From: Zeus faber
Lineage: Eukaryota; Chordata; Actinopteri; Zeiformes; Zeidae
Assembly: GCA_960531495.1 (NCBI GenBank)
Contig: OY482853.1
Span: forward strand, 4,425,065 to 4,489,064
DNA length: 64,000 nucleotides
Reading direction: 5' to 3'
Shown here: positions 50,413 to 61,954 of the stretch, piece by piece
Position numbering within the stretch: position 1 is the first letter of the stretch
Layout: each line of letters opens with the position of its first letter
The notes under the pieces: generated by a model
Database searches by the model: none
What the model was told of the DNA's origin: nothing
The model's input: only the letters and a program-made list of their open reading frames with translations
Program-made: the position numbers and the translations under genes

Positions 50413-51070
50413 TGTATATCTGTGGGATTTATCTAGTTATTTTCTGTCAGATTGGATAAATACATTTTTTACAGTGAAATACATTGAACAGAAAACAGTT
50501 AAATGTTGGCATTTTGTGATCTATTCTTAGTCTTATATGATTTATATGAAAAACTCCAAGTATAAGACATTTATCTAACATATAACACTTCATTAATCTT
50601 CATGAATTTAGAAACACAGAAGACTATTTTACATTTTTTTTGTTCATATATTTATTGTATTTCTTAATTGTATTTTTTATGTCTATTGTACTTCTTATCG
50701 TATTTTGTATTTCTTAATTATTAAAATTATTTTATTGTATTTATTTCCAAAAAAAGGATCTTTCTTTTTTATGGAAAACCAAGAACAAGGCTCTCGAATG
50801 TATTTTTCCTCCCATTTTTTCAAAAGACTTTTCCTACCAGTAATGTACTTCCAGTGCTTACACCAAAAAGCTCCCGACAGTAATCTCTTTCCTTTGAAAC
50901 AAATTAGCAGTAAATGCCGCGTACTTTTTAACACCACGCCTCGATGCTTCTGTTAATTGGGATCAGCGGGCAGAGCCCCGTGCGCCCCGAGCGGGAGGTG
51001 AAGCTATTACCAGCCATGGGATTCCACATCTCTGAACACTGTGCACACATGTATCAGGTTCATATAGTAT
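50413..51070. other. Intronic AT-rich DNA, nothing recognised
   Basis: No exon or repeat family identified. Confidence 0.45.
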
Positions 51071-51079
51071 GTTAGAATA

Positions 51080-51300
51080 CCTACTAATAATAATAATTAT
51101 AATCATAGAATAACCTTTATTTGTACAGCACCGGTCATGACATGCAACTCAAAAACTGCTTTACATTAAGAGAAGGCCATCAAATGGCAAAACAGCAACA
51201 ATAAAAGCAAAGCAAACAAGCGAAGCACATTTAATAACTAAATGATCAAACTAATAAAATCAATTAGAAACAGGGTGAGAATAAGCTAATAAAATAAAAT
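51080..51300 (-). mobile_element. Probable LINE 3' end (minus) with (ATT)n tail
   Basis: The minus strand reads TGTAAAGCAGTTTTTGAGTT, then GTGCTGTACAAATAAAGGTT and an ATTATT tail. This is the common fish pattern CTTTGAGTT...GTGCTATACAAATAAA. No coding part. Confidence 0.55.
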
Positions 51301-51636
51301 ATACAAAATTGCACTAAATAAAATACTCAAATTAAGCTAAATGCATTTAATAAAAAAGGTAAATATTATACTATATTATACATAATGGCCTTTTATTACT
51401 ACCAACTAGTAAAAAAAACACTAACCCTAACTTCAGCAAAACAAGAGCAGCATAAAATGGGTGTAAATGACCAGAGAATGACTGAATGACTAAAAAAGGA
51501 CAGAATTTGTTTTTAAAATATGTTTTTTAAAGGTCACATTATGATGTGACCTATGATGATGTGCTTCTAATATTCTTTTTTTTTTTTTTTTTGGGGGGGG
51601 GGGGGGGGGGGTTGGGATGATTTCTATTCAGATTAC

Positions 51637-52124
51637 TTAAAGGTGCAGCATGTAGAATTCACTGAACGGACGGCACAAATGGAGTATGTTTTGCTTTGTG
51701 TATAATCCCATAAAAAAAATAAGAATCGTGTTGGCGTTTCCTTAGAATGAGACATTTTTATCTACACAGGGAGTGGGTACGCTTCCACGGAGGCCGCCAT
51801 GTTGCGCCGCCATGTTCCTACAGTAGCCCAGAAGGGACAAACCAAACGTAAACACGTCCTTGTCGTCGAACCTCCGTCACGTTAGCAGGCTCTCTATCCG
51901 CTGTTTGACCCCGCAAACGGAAAATAAAATATTTACCCCGCTGACGCGATCCCACGATCAGATTTAATGTCTAGAATAAAATAGCTTTTGGGCATTTGCT
52001 CCGCTCATAACCACCGTAGCTCCTCCTACATCGTTGGAAAGGGAGTGGTGAGGGGAGGCTCATTTCGTTGCAATCTGCAAACTTACCGCTAGATGGCACT
52101 AGATTCTACACACTGCGTCTTTGA
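51637..52124. mobile_element. MITE with TTAA-type ends
   Basis: The left end is TTAAAGGTGCAGCATGTAGA. The right end, reversed, is TCAAAGACGCAGTGTGTAGA. The pair forms a terminal repeat of about 24 bp with a few mismatches. The interior contains the CCGCCATGTT and CTAGATGGCACTAGATTC motifs I associate with a very common fish MITE. It is non-autonomous; the TTAA ends would fit a piggyBac-type mobiliser, which is inference. A poly-T/poly-G run (51579-51611) lies just upstream. Confidence 0.75.
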
Positions 52125-53310
52125 GCCGGAAGAACTAATTTCTGCCCGAGGGAGTGCAGCCCCTAAATGATTTGCCTCCATTTTGTTTTCCCCGCGCCTG
52201 CGTCCGTGTGCCAGCGTTAATAAAGATACAGTCAATCCCCGGTAATGAAAACAAATCCAATCCGGCTCCAATCGCTGTTTAACATCCTATTTCCAGTTCC
52301 GCCCCCCCCCCCCCGCCCCCCCGCCCCCCCCGCCCCCGCGCGGGGTTCGGTTTCGGCGGCGAAGTGTCTCAAACAGCTGCTCCGCCCTTAATCACATCAA
52401 ATGCAATTTATTAAGAGAGCGAGGGTGAGGATCCAATTAGGATGCAAGCTCCGGGAATTCACTCTCCGCTCAAAATCGGAGCAAACATAGACACCTGCGC
52501 GTCGCTATGTCACGCCGCGGTTCCAGAATGTTGGAGGCTGCGGCACCCGAAGGCGCCGTCGTCCGAGCGCTTGCCCCGCCTTGAAACCGTCTGACAGAAA
52601 CTGATCTCGGTGACGGCCTAATTAGGAGGTTGATGGGCGCGTGGCGGAATTAGCTTCCGTCACGCTTATTATGCAACGGCGGTGAGGGCTTTAGAGCGGC
52701 GGTCATTAAGGTGCGGCGCAACCAGACGAGCTCGGCTGAGTTAGGACTAATTCTCCCGGCTGGGGGGGGGGGGTGGGCTCAGCGATGGTATGCTTGGGGG
52801 GACACCGCTAACGGTCCTCTCCGCCCGCGGCCAGCGGTGGAGGGAAGCCGTCCCTCGCTGCCGACTCTTATGACACGGATGAGCGACGCCGCGCCCACTG
52901 TTTGGTCCATCCATCCAGCTTAACGCCGCCGCCGCCCTCTGGACACGCAGACGACCGGAGGGGCGGAACTGCCGGGGGCCTGCATGCCCAGACCGCCAAG
53001 AAGGGGTGAACATCCCTTCACCGTCTACTCTAATATTCATTACCGCTGATTGGCGACAAAGCGCTGTTTAATTTCCCAAAAGGCATTTAGCCGGAAAGAG
53101 GAGAACCGGGGAACCGGGGCGGGGCTGAAAATTCTTGAAATAGACCAGACGCCGCGTGCGAGGGAAGAAGCACCGGAGCAACTGGAGGAGCCACGGGCGG
53201 CTGGACGCTCACTGCACTTCAGTAATGGGGGTCGAACAAATACATAGCTTTTGGGTTTCAGCTCGATTGTTGCACGTTCCGCGCACAGACCCTATTCCCA
53301 AAATATCCGG
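52125..53310. other. Intronic GC-rich DNA, no gene recognised
   Basis: Poly-C at 52301-52340 and poly-G at 52762-52773. Homeodomain-like GCCTAATTAGG at about 52615-52626 and several GCAATTTATTAA-type AT motifs in a CpG-rich context (52380-52760), which could be a regulatory element. Nothing decisive. Confidence 0.35.
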
Positions 53311-53850
53311 TAGGGATGGGCGGATCCATACCAAGAGTAACGATACTACCGATGCAACATCTCTTTTTGAAGATCAATTCTAGCATCGATGGGATCGATT
53401 CCAAGAAGGGATCCTTTTCTCTCTCCAAAATAAGTAAAATAGTTTAGTTTTTTTTATTCTACGTATATATTTTGTCACTTGCAGCGGCTGGGTGAACGGG
53501 GAGAGCCGCCTGCCTCTGAAAGCAGCCTCCCCCTGAGAGCCCCTTTCTTTTATTGATTTTTATTTCTTTTGTAAATGAATACAAGACAAACTTTGTAAAA
53601 GCCAGAAGTGGTACTGGATGAAGAGGCATTTGGCTGCTCTTATTGCTGAGCTAAATGATCCGATTCATTCACGCTTAAATCCCCCCGGTATAGGTATGGA
53701 TATTAGTGATTCTGCTGTAGTATTACTTGATATCGGATTGAAACCAAACTCTGCTGAATCACCCACCACTAGTATCTACATCCAACAGGTGGCCTTTGGT
53801 TCGCCTTTTTACATTTCTGTCTTTGTCTTTGTTTGCAAGTGAAAATTTGC
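53311..53850 (+). mobile_element. Possible hAT-derived fragment
   Basis: TAGGGATGGGCGGATCCATA, then GTAACGATACTACCGATGCA, resembles the TAGGGATGGGCGATACC-type start of fish hAT elements. A short plus frame (AALIAELNDPIHSRLNPPG) follows without a recognised domain. The right end is not defined. Confidence 0.3.
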
Positions 53851-53867
53851 AAATCGATCGAAAACAT

Positions 53868-54085
53868 CTTATTTCCTGAGAATCCTTCCTTATTTCCTTA
53901 GGATCGTTCCTTATTCACTTAGGATCCTTCCTTATTCCCTTAGGCTCTTTCCTTATTTCCTTAGGATCGTTCCTTATTTCCTTAGGATCGTTCCTTATTT
54001 CCTTAGGCTCTTTCCTTAGGATCGCTCCTCATTCCATTAGGACTGTTCCTTATTTCCTTAGGATCGTTCCTTATTTTGATCCTAA
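53868..54085. repeat. 21-bp minisatellite (CCTTAGGATCGTTCCTTATTT)
   Basis: About ten units, some with GGCTCTT in place of GGATCGT, some partly deleted. Confidence 0.93.
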
Positions 54086-54359
54086 TGAAATCTAAGGAGC
54101 GAGTCAAGGTGTATTTTTTATTTTTATTGGTTTTATTTCTGATCACTTGGGTTCTTGGGTTCTGTATCTTGACACGTAGCTTCCATCTTAAATCACGTTC
54201 CCCTGTTTCCAAGCCTTTCACAGTGTGAGCCTCAATAAATTATTCGTGAACAGCTCTGAGATTTAAGGATCACCATCATTGTGCGTCTGCTTAAAATGAA
54301 TTTAAAATTCAATATTTGTCATGGCTCCTGCCGTCCCTTGTAGAGGACAATGTACAGCT

Positions 54360-54590
54360 CTCCCGCTAGTGTCCTGGCTATAATCCTGGCTAGCGTCCTG
54401 ACTAGCATCGTGGCTAGTGTCCTGGCTCATGTCCTGGCTAGCGTCCTGGTGAGCATGCCGACTAGCATCCTGGCTAGTGTCCTGGCGGGTGTCTTTGCTA
54501 GTGTCCTGGCTAGTGTCCTGGCTAGTGTTTTGGCGGGTGTCCTGGCTAGTGTCCTGACTAGCGTCCTGGCTAGCGTCCTGTCTTCCTTCC
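54360..54590. repeat. 12-bp minisatellite (GTCCTGGCTAGC)
   Basis: About 19 units. The 12-bp period leaves a 4-residue periodic frame open on both strands (VLAS on plus, SQDT on minus); not judged coding. Confidence 0.94.
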
Positions 54591-54599
54591 AGGTGCAAC

Positions 54600-55240
54600 T
54601 TCAGATCTCAGACTGAAGGAATCAAGTTTCTGCTTAAAGCGCTGGGAGCTTTGATCAAGAGGCTGTTTGAGTGTTTCAATTAGCTGCAGAGATGGTTTTA
54701 GGACTTCCTGCCTAATGCCTGCTCCATTAGCTAATGGAGCACGTCCACTCCATAAATAGGATGTTTCCAGGTCCGCATGCTCTCTCTAAACTTTAACTAT
54801 CTTAACCTGTAAAATAAATAGACCGCATGCTGAGAAGTTTGAATGGTATGACAGCGAGGATTTGTCAATGTCTGCTCTAGAACTTACGAATTTGCAGGGT
54901 CAAACGCTTCCCATGGGAATCCTAAAATTAACCACGCTGTTCGCATCAGTGCATCTGGGGAGGATTAGTGAGACGGTTGAAGCTGGAATGGGTGTTTTAT
55001 GATTTAGAAAAGGGAAGCCACACCCTTCACTAATAGTATTTATTTTCACTCTACCTTCCTTTATTATTTGGGGGAAAGTCTCCATGCCCCTTGGGGAGGG
55101 GATCAATTAGCCAAGAGAACTTGTAATAACTCTGAAGTCAACTGAACAGAAGTAAATTTTTAAAAAGCCGCGCCATGCACTCCCCTCAAATGCAAGCCCC
55201 CAAAGTGGAGGAATCCAACATCTCCAGTCCAGTCCATCTC
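54600..55240. other. Intronic, nothing recognised
   Basis: Contains an inverted CATTAGCTAATG motif at about 54723-54734. No exon. Confidence 0.4.
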
Positions 55241-55247
55241 CGGCCTC

Positions 55248-55893
55248 ATGGCACCGTACCACATGGATGAAGCTAAGCCCAAACCCCCGACTCCACCGAG
55301 GGAGAAACCTCCTCCGGCACCTTTTTCGGGGCTGAGGGGCAGAAATAAAAAGGTGGAACAGAAAAGGGAACAAAGGGCATTCACAGCTCGGCTCCTGATC
55401 ATGTATCCCTGCAACCTAATGGTGGACATCCTGCATGGGGCGTCCCGACAATGAAGGTCTGAACCATCGCACTTATGAATGATTGGGAGCTTCCTGTGTG
55501 TTGAAACCGTATATTTCTGACATTAGTGTAATGGTAGCGGAGGAGGCCACACCGTGGGAGGAAGAGGAGCTCAGCGGGATCCTCCACCTTTCCCAAAGAG
55601 CTGGGGAACCCGCGATGCCTTCACTTCCACCTGGAACAGAGACACAACCTCCTCCCACTCCTTCCCCTGCTCCACCCCCCTCTTGCCGCGCCCCTCCCGG
55701 TGCCAACTGGTTGTCTCGGGTGCGTCATCTCTTTCCGCGTGGGACGCAATGCCTCTTGCGCTTCGCTGAAACCGGCGGAGGCACAGCGCTCCGCTCTGAG
55801 GTGTCGTCCACACCTTCCCCCGTGGCGCCTTGGCAGCCTAAAATAATGCACGTGGGCACCGGTGACATTTTAACAACAAGAAAAAATAAATGA
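55248..55893 (+). CDS. Two unrecognised proline-rich open frames, doubtful
   Basis: A plus frame from 55248 to 55454 (68 codons) begins MAPYHMDEAKPKPPTPPREK and ends HGASRQ. A second, 55483 to 55893 (136 codons), contains PPPTPSPAPPPSC and begins near an acidic AEEATPWEEEEL. I recognise neither. Both are unlike the surrounding AT-rich intron in composition and lie opposite to cntn5 transcription. They could be relics of a mobile-element ORF or chance frames in GC-rich sequence. No splice sites or promoter could be matched to them. Confidence 0.25.
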
Positions 55894-56117
55894 AAAGGGG
55901 CGACACTGGCCCACGGAGAAGGTGAAGTGAGTCAATTCTCAGACAGCGATGAAAAGGTAAAGTGGCTGTCAAAAGACTGCTGATGGAGAATGACAGATGG
56001 AGAACCACGGCCATTATACCTTTTAGACAGCTCTGGTTTTGACTGTTTGCCAACATTAATAGCTGTGAGAGAAAAATGCACGCAATCAACTATTTGAATG
56101 AGGACAAAAGCCTCTAC

Positions 56118-56139
56118 CTGTGGGGGGGGGGGGGGGGGT
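56118..56139. repeat. Poly-G run
   Basis: About 18 consecutive G on the plus strand. Confidence 0.95.
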
Positions 56140-56880
56140 AAAACATTGCCTCTGTGTTTCCAGGAGACCCCCAGAGTTTATGTGAGGAGAAATGTTCTTT
56201 CTCTTTATAATGTCAATTCTACCATTGAAGAACCAGATCATATTTCGTCCTGTTTACCTCGTATGGGGATGAAGAATAACCCCAGGGGACCTTGAAAGAT
56301 CATTGTAAGGGATATTAGTCTGCCACCAAACTTTGCAAGTACCTGTGAATTACACCCTAGGGGCAGTCTTGTGAATGACTTCTGACCAAAGCCACACCTT
56401 CTGTTTTTATATAAAGCCCTCTTCATCAGTAATAGCAACAGACTGGTCAGAACATTGCTTTGGAGCAGTACTGAATTTCTCTTTATTCTGCAGAATAAAT
56501 ATCTTTAATATTCTCCGTTTTTGTTTTCTTGTAGCGGGCAGATTAACCTCACCGATCATGCAGAAGAATTTCTTTTACATAGCGGTTTGTCCATTTCGTA
56601 CACACCTAAAGGCGTGTATGGACACCACGTGATCAAGTGATTGCAGCCAATTCATATAACTTGGGCAGAATTGCAGAATAGTGGGTGGATGTCGCTATGT
56701 GGGCAAATCATGGGAGTAATAAGTGAGGTTCTTTAACTAAAAAAGAGCGGAATGCTTTTGAATGATGCTGCATGAACACAAACCGATTTTGATGCCCTCG
56801 ACTTAGACCACACCCTGCTAAGAGGGATGCACCAAACTGCAACTGTCGTAGATATCGGACAAAGGGAAAGTCCTTCCGGA
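56140..56880. other. Intronic, nothing firmly recognised
   Basis: TATATAAAG at about 56408 and AATAAA at about 56496 occur close together, but no paired terminal repeat was seen that would define an element. Confidence 0.4.
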
Positions 56881-56881
56881 A

Positions 56882-57220
56882 ATGATTGATGGAGATTATT
56901 GGCGTCAGCAGGTTCATCTGGTCTTCACTGGGTACGATGATGTATGGTTTGTGTACATGCCGAGCGGAGCAGTTGGCAGCTGCAGGGTGTTGATGTACAG
57001 CCTTCTTCAGGAGGGGAAACGGATACTGGGCTGTCAGTTGATTATCCACCGGGTGAGGGATGGTTTGGTGGGTGTCACCCGGGAGAGTGACCGGTACCAG
57101 CAATGGATCACAGAGTCCAATGAAAATCAAAAAGACATGGTGAAGGGTCTGTCAGCCGTCCCTCAGCTGGATTTAGAGGAAGGCTGTAGATCAGACCTGG
57201 AGACGCTGCCTAGAGGCTAG
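56882..57220 (+). CDS. Unrecognised 112-codon open frame running into a tandem repeat
   Basis: Begins MIDGDYWRQQVHLVFTGYDD and includes VWFVYMPSGAVGSCRVLMYS and a charged stretch ESNENQKDMVKG. The mixed hydrophobic/charged composition looks protein-like, unlike the low-complexity frames elsewhere. Its last residues come from the first unit of the 52-bp tandem repeat that follows. I recognise no domain. It lies inside a cntn5 intron on the opposite strand, so a mobile-element origin is more likely than a host gene, but this is a guess. Confidence 0.3.
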   Translation: MIDGDYWRQQVHLVFTGYDDVWFVYMPSGAVGSCRVLMYSLLQEGKRILGCQLIIHRVRDGLVGVTRESDRYQQWITESNENQKDMVKGLSAVPQLDLEEGCRSDLETLPRG

Positions 57221-57550
57221 GCTAACTGAGGAAGGCTGTAGATCAGTCCTGGAGACACTGCCTTGAGGCTACATTCACTGAGCAAGGCTTTAGATCAGTC
57301 CTGGAGATGCTGCATCGAAGTTATGCTAACTAAGGAAGGCTGTAGACTTGTCCTGGAGATGCTGCCTAGAGGCTAGGCTAACTGAAGAAGGCTTTAGATC
57401 AGTCCTGGAGACGATGCTTTGAGGCAACGCTAACCGAGGAAGGTTGAAGATCTGTCCTGGAGATGCTGCCTTGTAGTTACGCTAACTGAGGAAGGCTGTA
57501 GATCAGTCCTGGAGATGCTGCTTTGAGGTTTCATTAACTGAGGAAGGTCA
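57177..57550. repeat. 52-bp tandem repeat, seven copies
   Basis: Units start GAGGAAGGCTGTAGATCAGT and continue CCTGGAGATGCTGCCT..GAGGCTA..CTAACT. Copies differ at 10-20% of sites, so the array is not young. Confidence 0.95.
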
Positions 57551-58104
57551 AAAAACATTTTGAACCTTTTTGCAACTTTTTTTTCATCTCATTCAAAGGG
57601 CCACTCTACATTGACGCAGATTTGCATCAACATTTGGACCCCCACCAGTTGAATAAATAAACCCATGAAGAAAACAAAAGTGTTCCGCGGGTCTTTGATG
57701 TTTTGGGGAAAAATAGATTTCCTTCAGTCATGTATCGGTAGCCGTACTACACTACACTTTAGTAAATACACTTTCACATTTCCAGATGATGTTTGCCTCC
57801 TAAAAGCGACATAAAACAGGGAAGTAGGACGACAGAATAGAGGCTGACCACTTTTGTCTCTGAGTTCGTCTCTGCACCAAAGTAGGACAATGCCGAGGGA
57901 TTAGAACCAAAATGCAGGAAAAAAACAAAATACCAAATCTACAGCAAACAACATTCTACTCTTTCCCTACAATCCTGAAGCTGTTACTAGGGAAGACCCA
58001 CTCTGACGACCTGAGACAAAGTAATAATCATTCGATTGATTGATTTGATTTATTTCGAACATGTAATAAATAAGTAAAAAAAAACAAAATTAACAAGCAA
58101 AATT
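57551..58104. other. Intronic, nothing recognised
   Basis: AT-rich, no repeat family identified. Confidence 0.45.
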
Positions 58105-59545
58105 TGAAATCATTTGAAAGTGGAGAATCAGAGCTACCAAACAAGGTGTCACTTGTGCAGATCAAGCAAATATTTTTAAAGCTATGACTTGTTAATGACA
58201 AGGGTGTGGCAAACCGTGTTTGTGAGATAATCACCTCCAAAATTGTACCCACACCAGGGCCGTTTCTCAATACCAAGTACGCAAAGTCTGGACTTGCGGA
58301 CTTGGTAGTTCAGACTTGGCAAGTTCTACTCGGGAGTACAGACCGCTTGGTGCGAAATGCATTCTGGGATATTTGGCTGTCCCAAATCCACACAAGTCAC
58401 CAACGACGCGTCCTTGATAAAATGGTCAGAGCAAGTCCACATCCGGGCATTTGGACTGGACTTGGCTTGATGCGTACTTTGAATTGGAACAGTACTTGGG
58501 CTGTGACTGATGACGTTTCACAAGTCCACAAGAACACAAGTACAGACAAGAACGCAGATTGAGAAAGGGCCCAGGTTCATACAGCAATGCAAATGGGGGT
58601 TGGTGGACAAACCAAGCCTCACGGCTAATTAACATACTGCTGAATGGGCCAATCAAGAACAGCGTTGAACAGCATCAACAACACACAAACAACTATTTGT
58701 GTTTTTAAAAAAGCTTTTATTTAACAGTTAAATTATACATGTTTTATAAAAGTGGAATTATTTAGGAGTTTAAAAGTACAGACAACACAACAAAATGTAG
58801 GGTCTATCAATAATTTAAGCTCAAACTCAACGGACTTCATCACGTCATCAACTTCTTCCATTGCAACATCAACGGGCGTATTGTCGATCTCCTCCGGTGG
58901 TTCTTGAAAATATTCAGTTTCATCGTCACATTAAGTTTGAAATCCGCTGTTTGAAATGTTCTCCAAGTCTGAGATAATATCAGATTCAGCGTCGCTGTCG
59001 TTCTCATCGTCGCTGTTAGAGAACTGGCTGATCATCGCGGAAGATAAAGTCCAGTACGCACTGCTTGCACTGACTTGGATCTATCGCACTGGTCAGATTA
59101 AGGTCCGAGATATGATTCAGAGCTTCTGCCACCCGCTTCGCGTAATCCATAAGGATACGAAGAAGAAAGTTTTCACAGACAAGTGAGACCGAAACACCCC
59201 CGTGCTGCGCTCTAACCGTCGGTTTACGGAAGTGACGTAGGTGCGTGATGCGAAGATTTCTTCTTCTATGCAGTTTCACAACAATGGCTCTGTGTGTGTG
59301 AGTGGAATATGGAGGAATTATCTTCACCTGGACGCTCGCATTAAAGCAAACAATAGATTAGCGTTGTTCAGCGCTGTTCAACATCTTGGTAAGTGAACTC
59401 TTTTTCCCTGTGTAATCTAACGCGAATATTTACCTGCACACAGTTGAAAAATCGAATTTTCCTTCAAGAAAGGTTTTTTCAACTTATGTGGCTGCTCCTG
59501 GCCTTTTTAGAAATGCGCAAGATGGGGTTTTTTTCTGCGGTGGGT
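58105..59545. mobile_element. Unclassified TIR DNA transposon, copy 3 (with nested insertion)
   Basis: It matches copy 1 from TTTGAAAGTGGAGAATCAGA (58112) through GAAATGCGCAAGATGGGG (about 59510), about 85-90% alike by eye, but both termini are missing. The minus strand reads MDYAKRVAEALNHISDLNLT, then SAIDPSQCKQ and an FRDD segment before a stop. The plus side again has a donor (CTTG|gtaagtg, about 59390), with a stop in the frame just upstream. Between 58257 and 58572 a separate MITE interrupts it. Confidence 0.68.
58257..58572. mobile_element. Nested MITE, about 316 bp
   Basis: The left end is GGGCCGTTTCTCAATAC. The right end, reversed, is GGGCCCTTTCTCAATCTGCG. The inside is rich in ACTTG/CAAGT motifs, typical of fish MITEs with GGGCC..TTTCTCAAT ends. 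Copies 1 and 2 of the host transposon lack it, so it arrived after that transposon. No ORF of its own. Confidence 0.75.
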
Positions 59546-59621
59546 CGAAGAAACATCTCTATGAACTGAAGTACATTATCGCCATTGATAGGCTAAGGGT
59601 TAGTTATCATCCATCGATCAA

Positions 59622-59714
59622 TCTATCTATCGCAAATCTATCGATCCATCCAGCCATCCATCCACCCATCCATGCATCCATCCATCCATCCGCCCATCCA
59701 TCCATCCATCTATT
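59622..59714. repeat. (ATCC)n microsatellite, impure
   Basis: CATC/CCATC units with variants at both ends. Confidence 0.9.
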
Positions 59715-60250
59715 TGGTGTGACGTGGCGGGGACCCACCATTGTGTGCTGACACATGTAGGGATTGGTCTGTGACGTCGTCCATGTTTTTTAGTGGAATC
59801 TAATTTTAAATTCATCTTCCAACTTCAAAACTTAATCTCTTTAATTCCACCGTAGAAAGCAGTAACGATGGTTAGTCATCGCAGGGTGATTGGCAATCAG
59901 CCGTTAGTGTCCGCTATAAAAGAAACAGGTCTGACTCCCGGCAGGAGAGAGAGAGAGGAGATTAAAACTATAAGCTTCGGACTATAAGGTTCGGATTGTA
60001 AATCTGTGTTTTATTCACCACACTAATCTGTCCAAAGTGGAAAAAACAGACCTCCTTTTGATCTTCCCTGTGGTGGAAAACTAGTTGGCTGTTATTATTG
60101 TGGTGTGGGGATGGGGTGGTTTGAGCATCCACACCTGACCTGGATCTAGGTAATTGGGATCAAAGTGGCTGCATACCTGTTGCTTGTTGGTTGGGCTCAC
60201 CCTCATCCCCACACACACTCAGGAGAGGAGCCTGTGGAGCGGATGAGCTC
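59715..60250. other. Intronic, nothing recognised
   Basis: No exon or repeat identified. Confidence 0.45.
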
Positions 60251-60251
60251 C

Positions 60252-60785
60252 ATAACCAGAGCACCATCACCAGAGGACCATCACATGAAGACCATCACCA
60301 GGGGACCATCACAAGTGACCATCACCAGAGGGCCATCACCAGAGGACCATCACCAGAGGACCATCACATGAAGACCATCACCAGGGGACCATCACAAGTG
60401 ACCATCACCAGAGGGCCATCACCAGAGGACCATCACCAGAGGACCATCACATGAAGACCATCACCAGGGGAGCATCACATAGGACTATCACCAGGGGACC
60501 ATCACTAGGGCACCATCACATGAGGACCACCACCTGGGGACCATCACCAGGGGACCATCACCATGACACCATCACCAGAGGATCATCATCCGGGGACCAT
60601 CACCAGGGGACCATCACCAGAGGACCATCACCAGGGCACCATTACCAGAGGACCATCAGTAGGGCACCAATCACCAGGGGACCATCACCAGAGGACCATC
60701 ACCAGGGCACCATCACCAGGGGACCATCACCAGATCACTAGAGGACCATCACCGGAGGACCATCACCAAGGGACCATCACTGGAC
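60252..60785. repeat. 14-bp minisatellite with 83-bp higher-order unit
   Basis: The unit is AGGACCATCACCAG with GGGGACC and GGGCACC variants. The distinctive TCACATGAAG recurs at 60281, 60364 and 60447, exactly 83 bp apart, showing recent block duplication at the left of the array. The 14-residue periodic frame (TITRGPSPEDHHQR) is an artefact of 14 x 3. Confidence 0.95.
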
Positions 60786-61950
60786 AAGCTCCAGTGTCTG
60801 ATGAAAGGTTTGACTCCCGACTCCTGAGTCATTTTGAAGATTTGTTTGCTATGAATGAATGGTTGGTGATTTGAAGTTCAGGAATACTTTCTGAGAAGTG
60901 ATTTGAGGGAATAAGAACCTGTCTGAGAGGAAGACGCTACGTTGAAGCTAAAAAGAGTCAATGAGTCACTCAAGCCATCCACTGACCTTTATACAATGGA
61001 CCTAGATCCCACTGGATCCCCACTGCACGAGCCGCAACACTGACTCATTTCAAATGAAATATTACTTAATATCCAATATAGTCTCTCCTCCTTCCTACTG
61101 GTCTACCTGTCTGTGCTCGGCCATTTTGACTTGCCCTTCAAACAGAGTTCAAACTCGCAGACGAACACCCCTACTACACCTTCTACTGCCAGACCTCCTA
61201 AATCTACTCCTACGTTCCACACTTGACAACTTTCCACTCGCTGGCGGGAACCTTTGATCCGAGTTGTAATTAGATCCGCCTTTGACGAGGCGGGGATTTT
61301 ATGGGGGGGGCGCAGCCCGGCGTGGCATCACACTACCAGCTTCTCCGCTATGACGGCCTCTCTGGAGTGGCGAGGAGAGCGGCTAATGCGATCATCCGTG
61401 GATCTTAAGAGTCATTAGACGGTTTCCTGCATGCTCAGAAGCTGGGAAGCCACCGGACGCACACGCCCGGTCCATCAGCTGCGCCTTATCACCTTAATAA
61501 CGTCTGACAGGTGTAACCAGGCAACAGGGCAAAAAAAAGCATTTAATGAATGGCACATAGGAGCTTCTACGTGATCATTAGCTTACATTCACATGCAGGA
61601 TTTATTAGCGGGTGACAGCTGCTCTCCCAAAGGAGCACTAGCATTGTAGTGTAGCCGTCGCTTGCTTGAAAGCGGTATTGCTGGAGCGGCACAGAGTTTC
61701 CCAACATGAGGGTCTGGCTCCCCTGGGGGGGTCCGTGCCCTGCTCAGGTGAGGCCATGATTGATGGAATCTGGGAAATATCTGAATTGAATTACAATTTG
61801 GTTTTTCGTGCTTATGAATGATAATCGCCTCATTGAATGACACTGATAACGTATTTGCAGCCTTTTAGATTTCAACGGTAATTTATCAACGAACGACCTC
61901 AAAAGAGGAAATGCTGTGAGTCCTTGAAAAAACACTTTGGGTTGCATGTT
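60786..61950. other. Intronic, nothing recognised
   Basis: 61255-61620 is GC-richer and has several homeodomain/GATA-like AT motifs. It is a candidate regulatory island only. Confidence 0.35.
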
Positions 61951-61954
61951 GTGT

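Noticed and set aside
56130-56580. LTR-like promoter and polyadenylation arrangement (TATATAAAG then AATAAA)
   Set aside because: No second copy, no paired terminal repeat and no recognisable retroviral parts in the flanks, so an LTR fossil cannot be supported.
60165-60874. His/Pro-rich repetitive plus frames
   Set aside because: A 14-bp minisatellite read in three rotating frames gives the same peptide in each.
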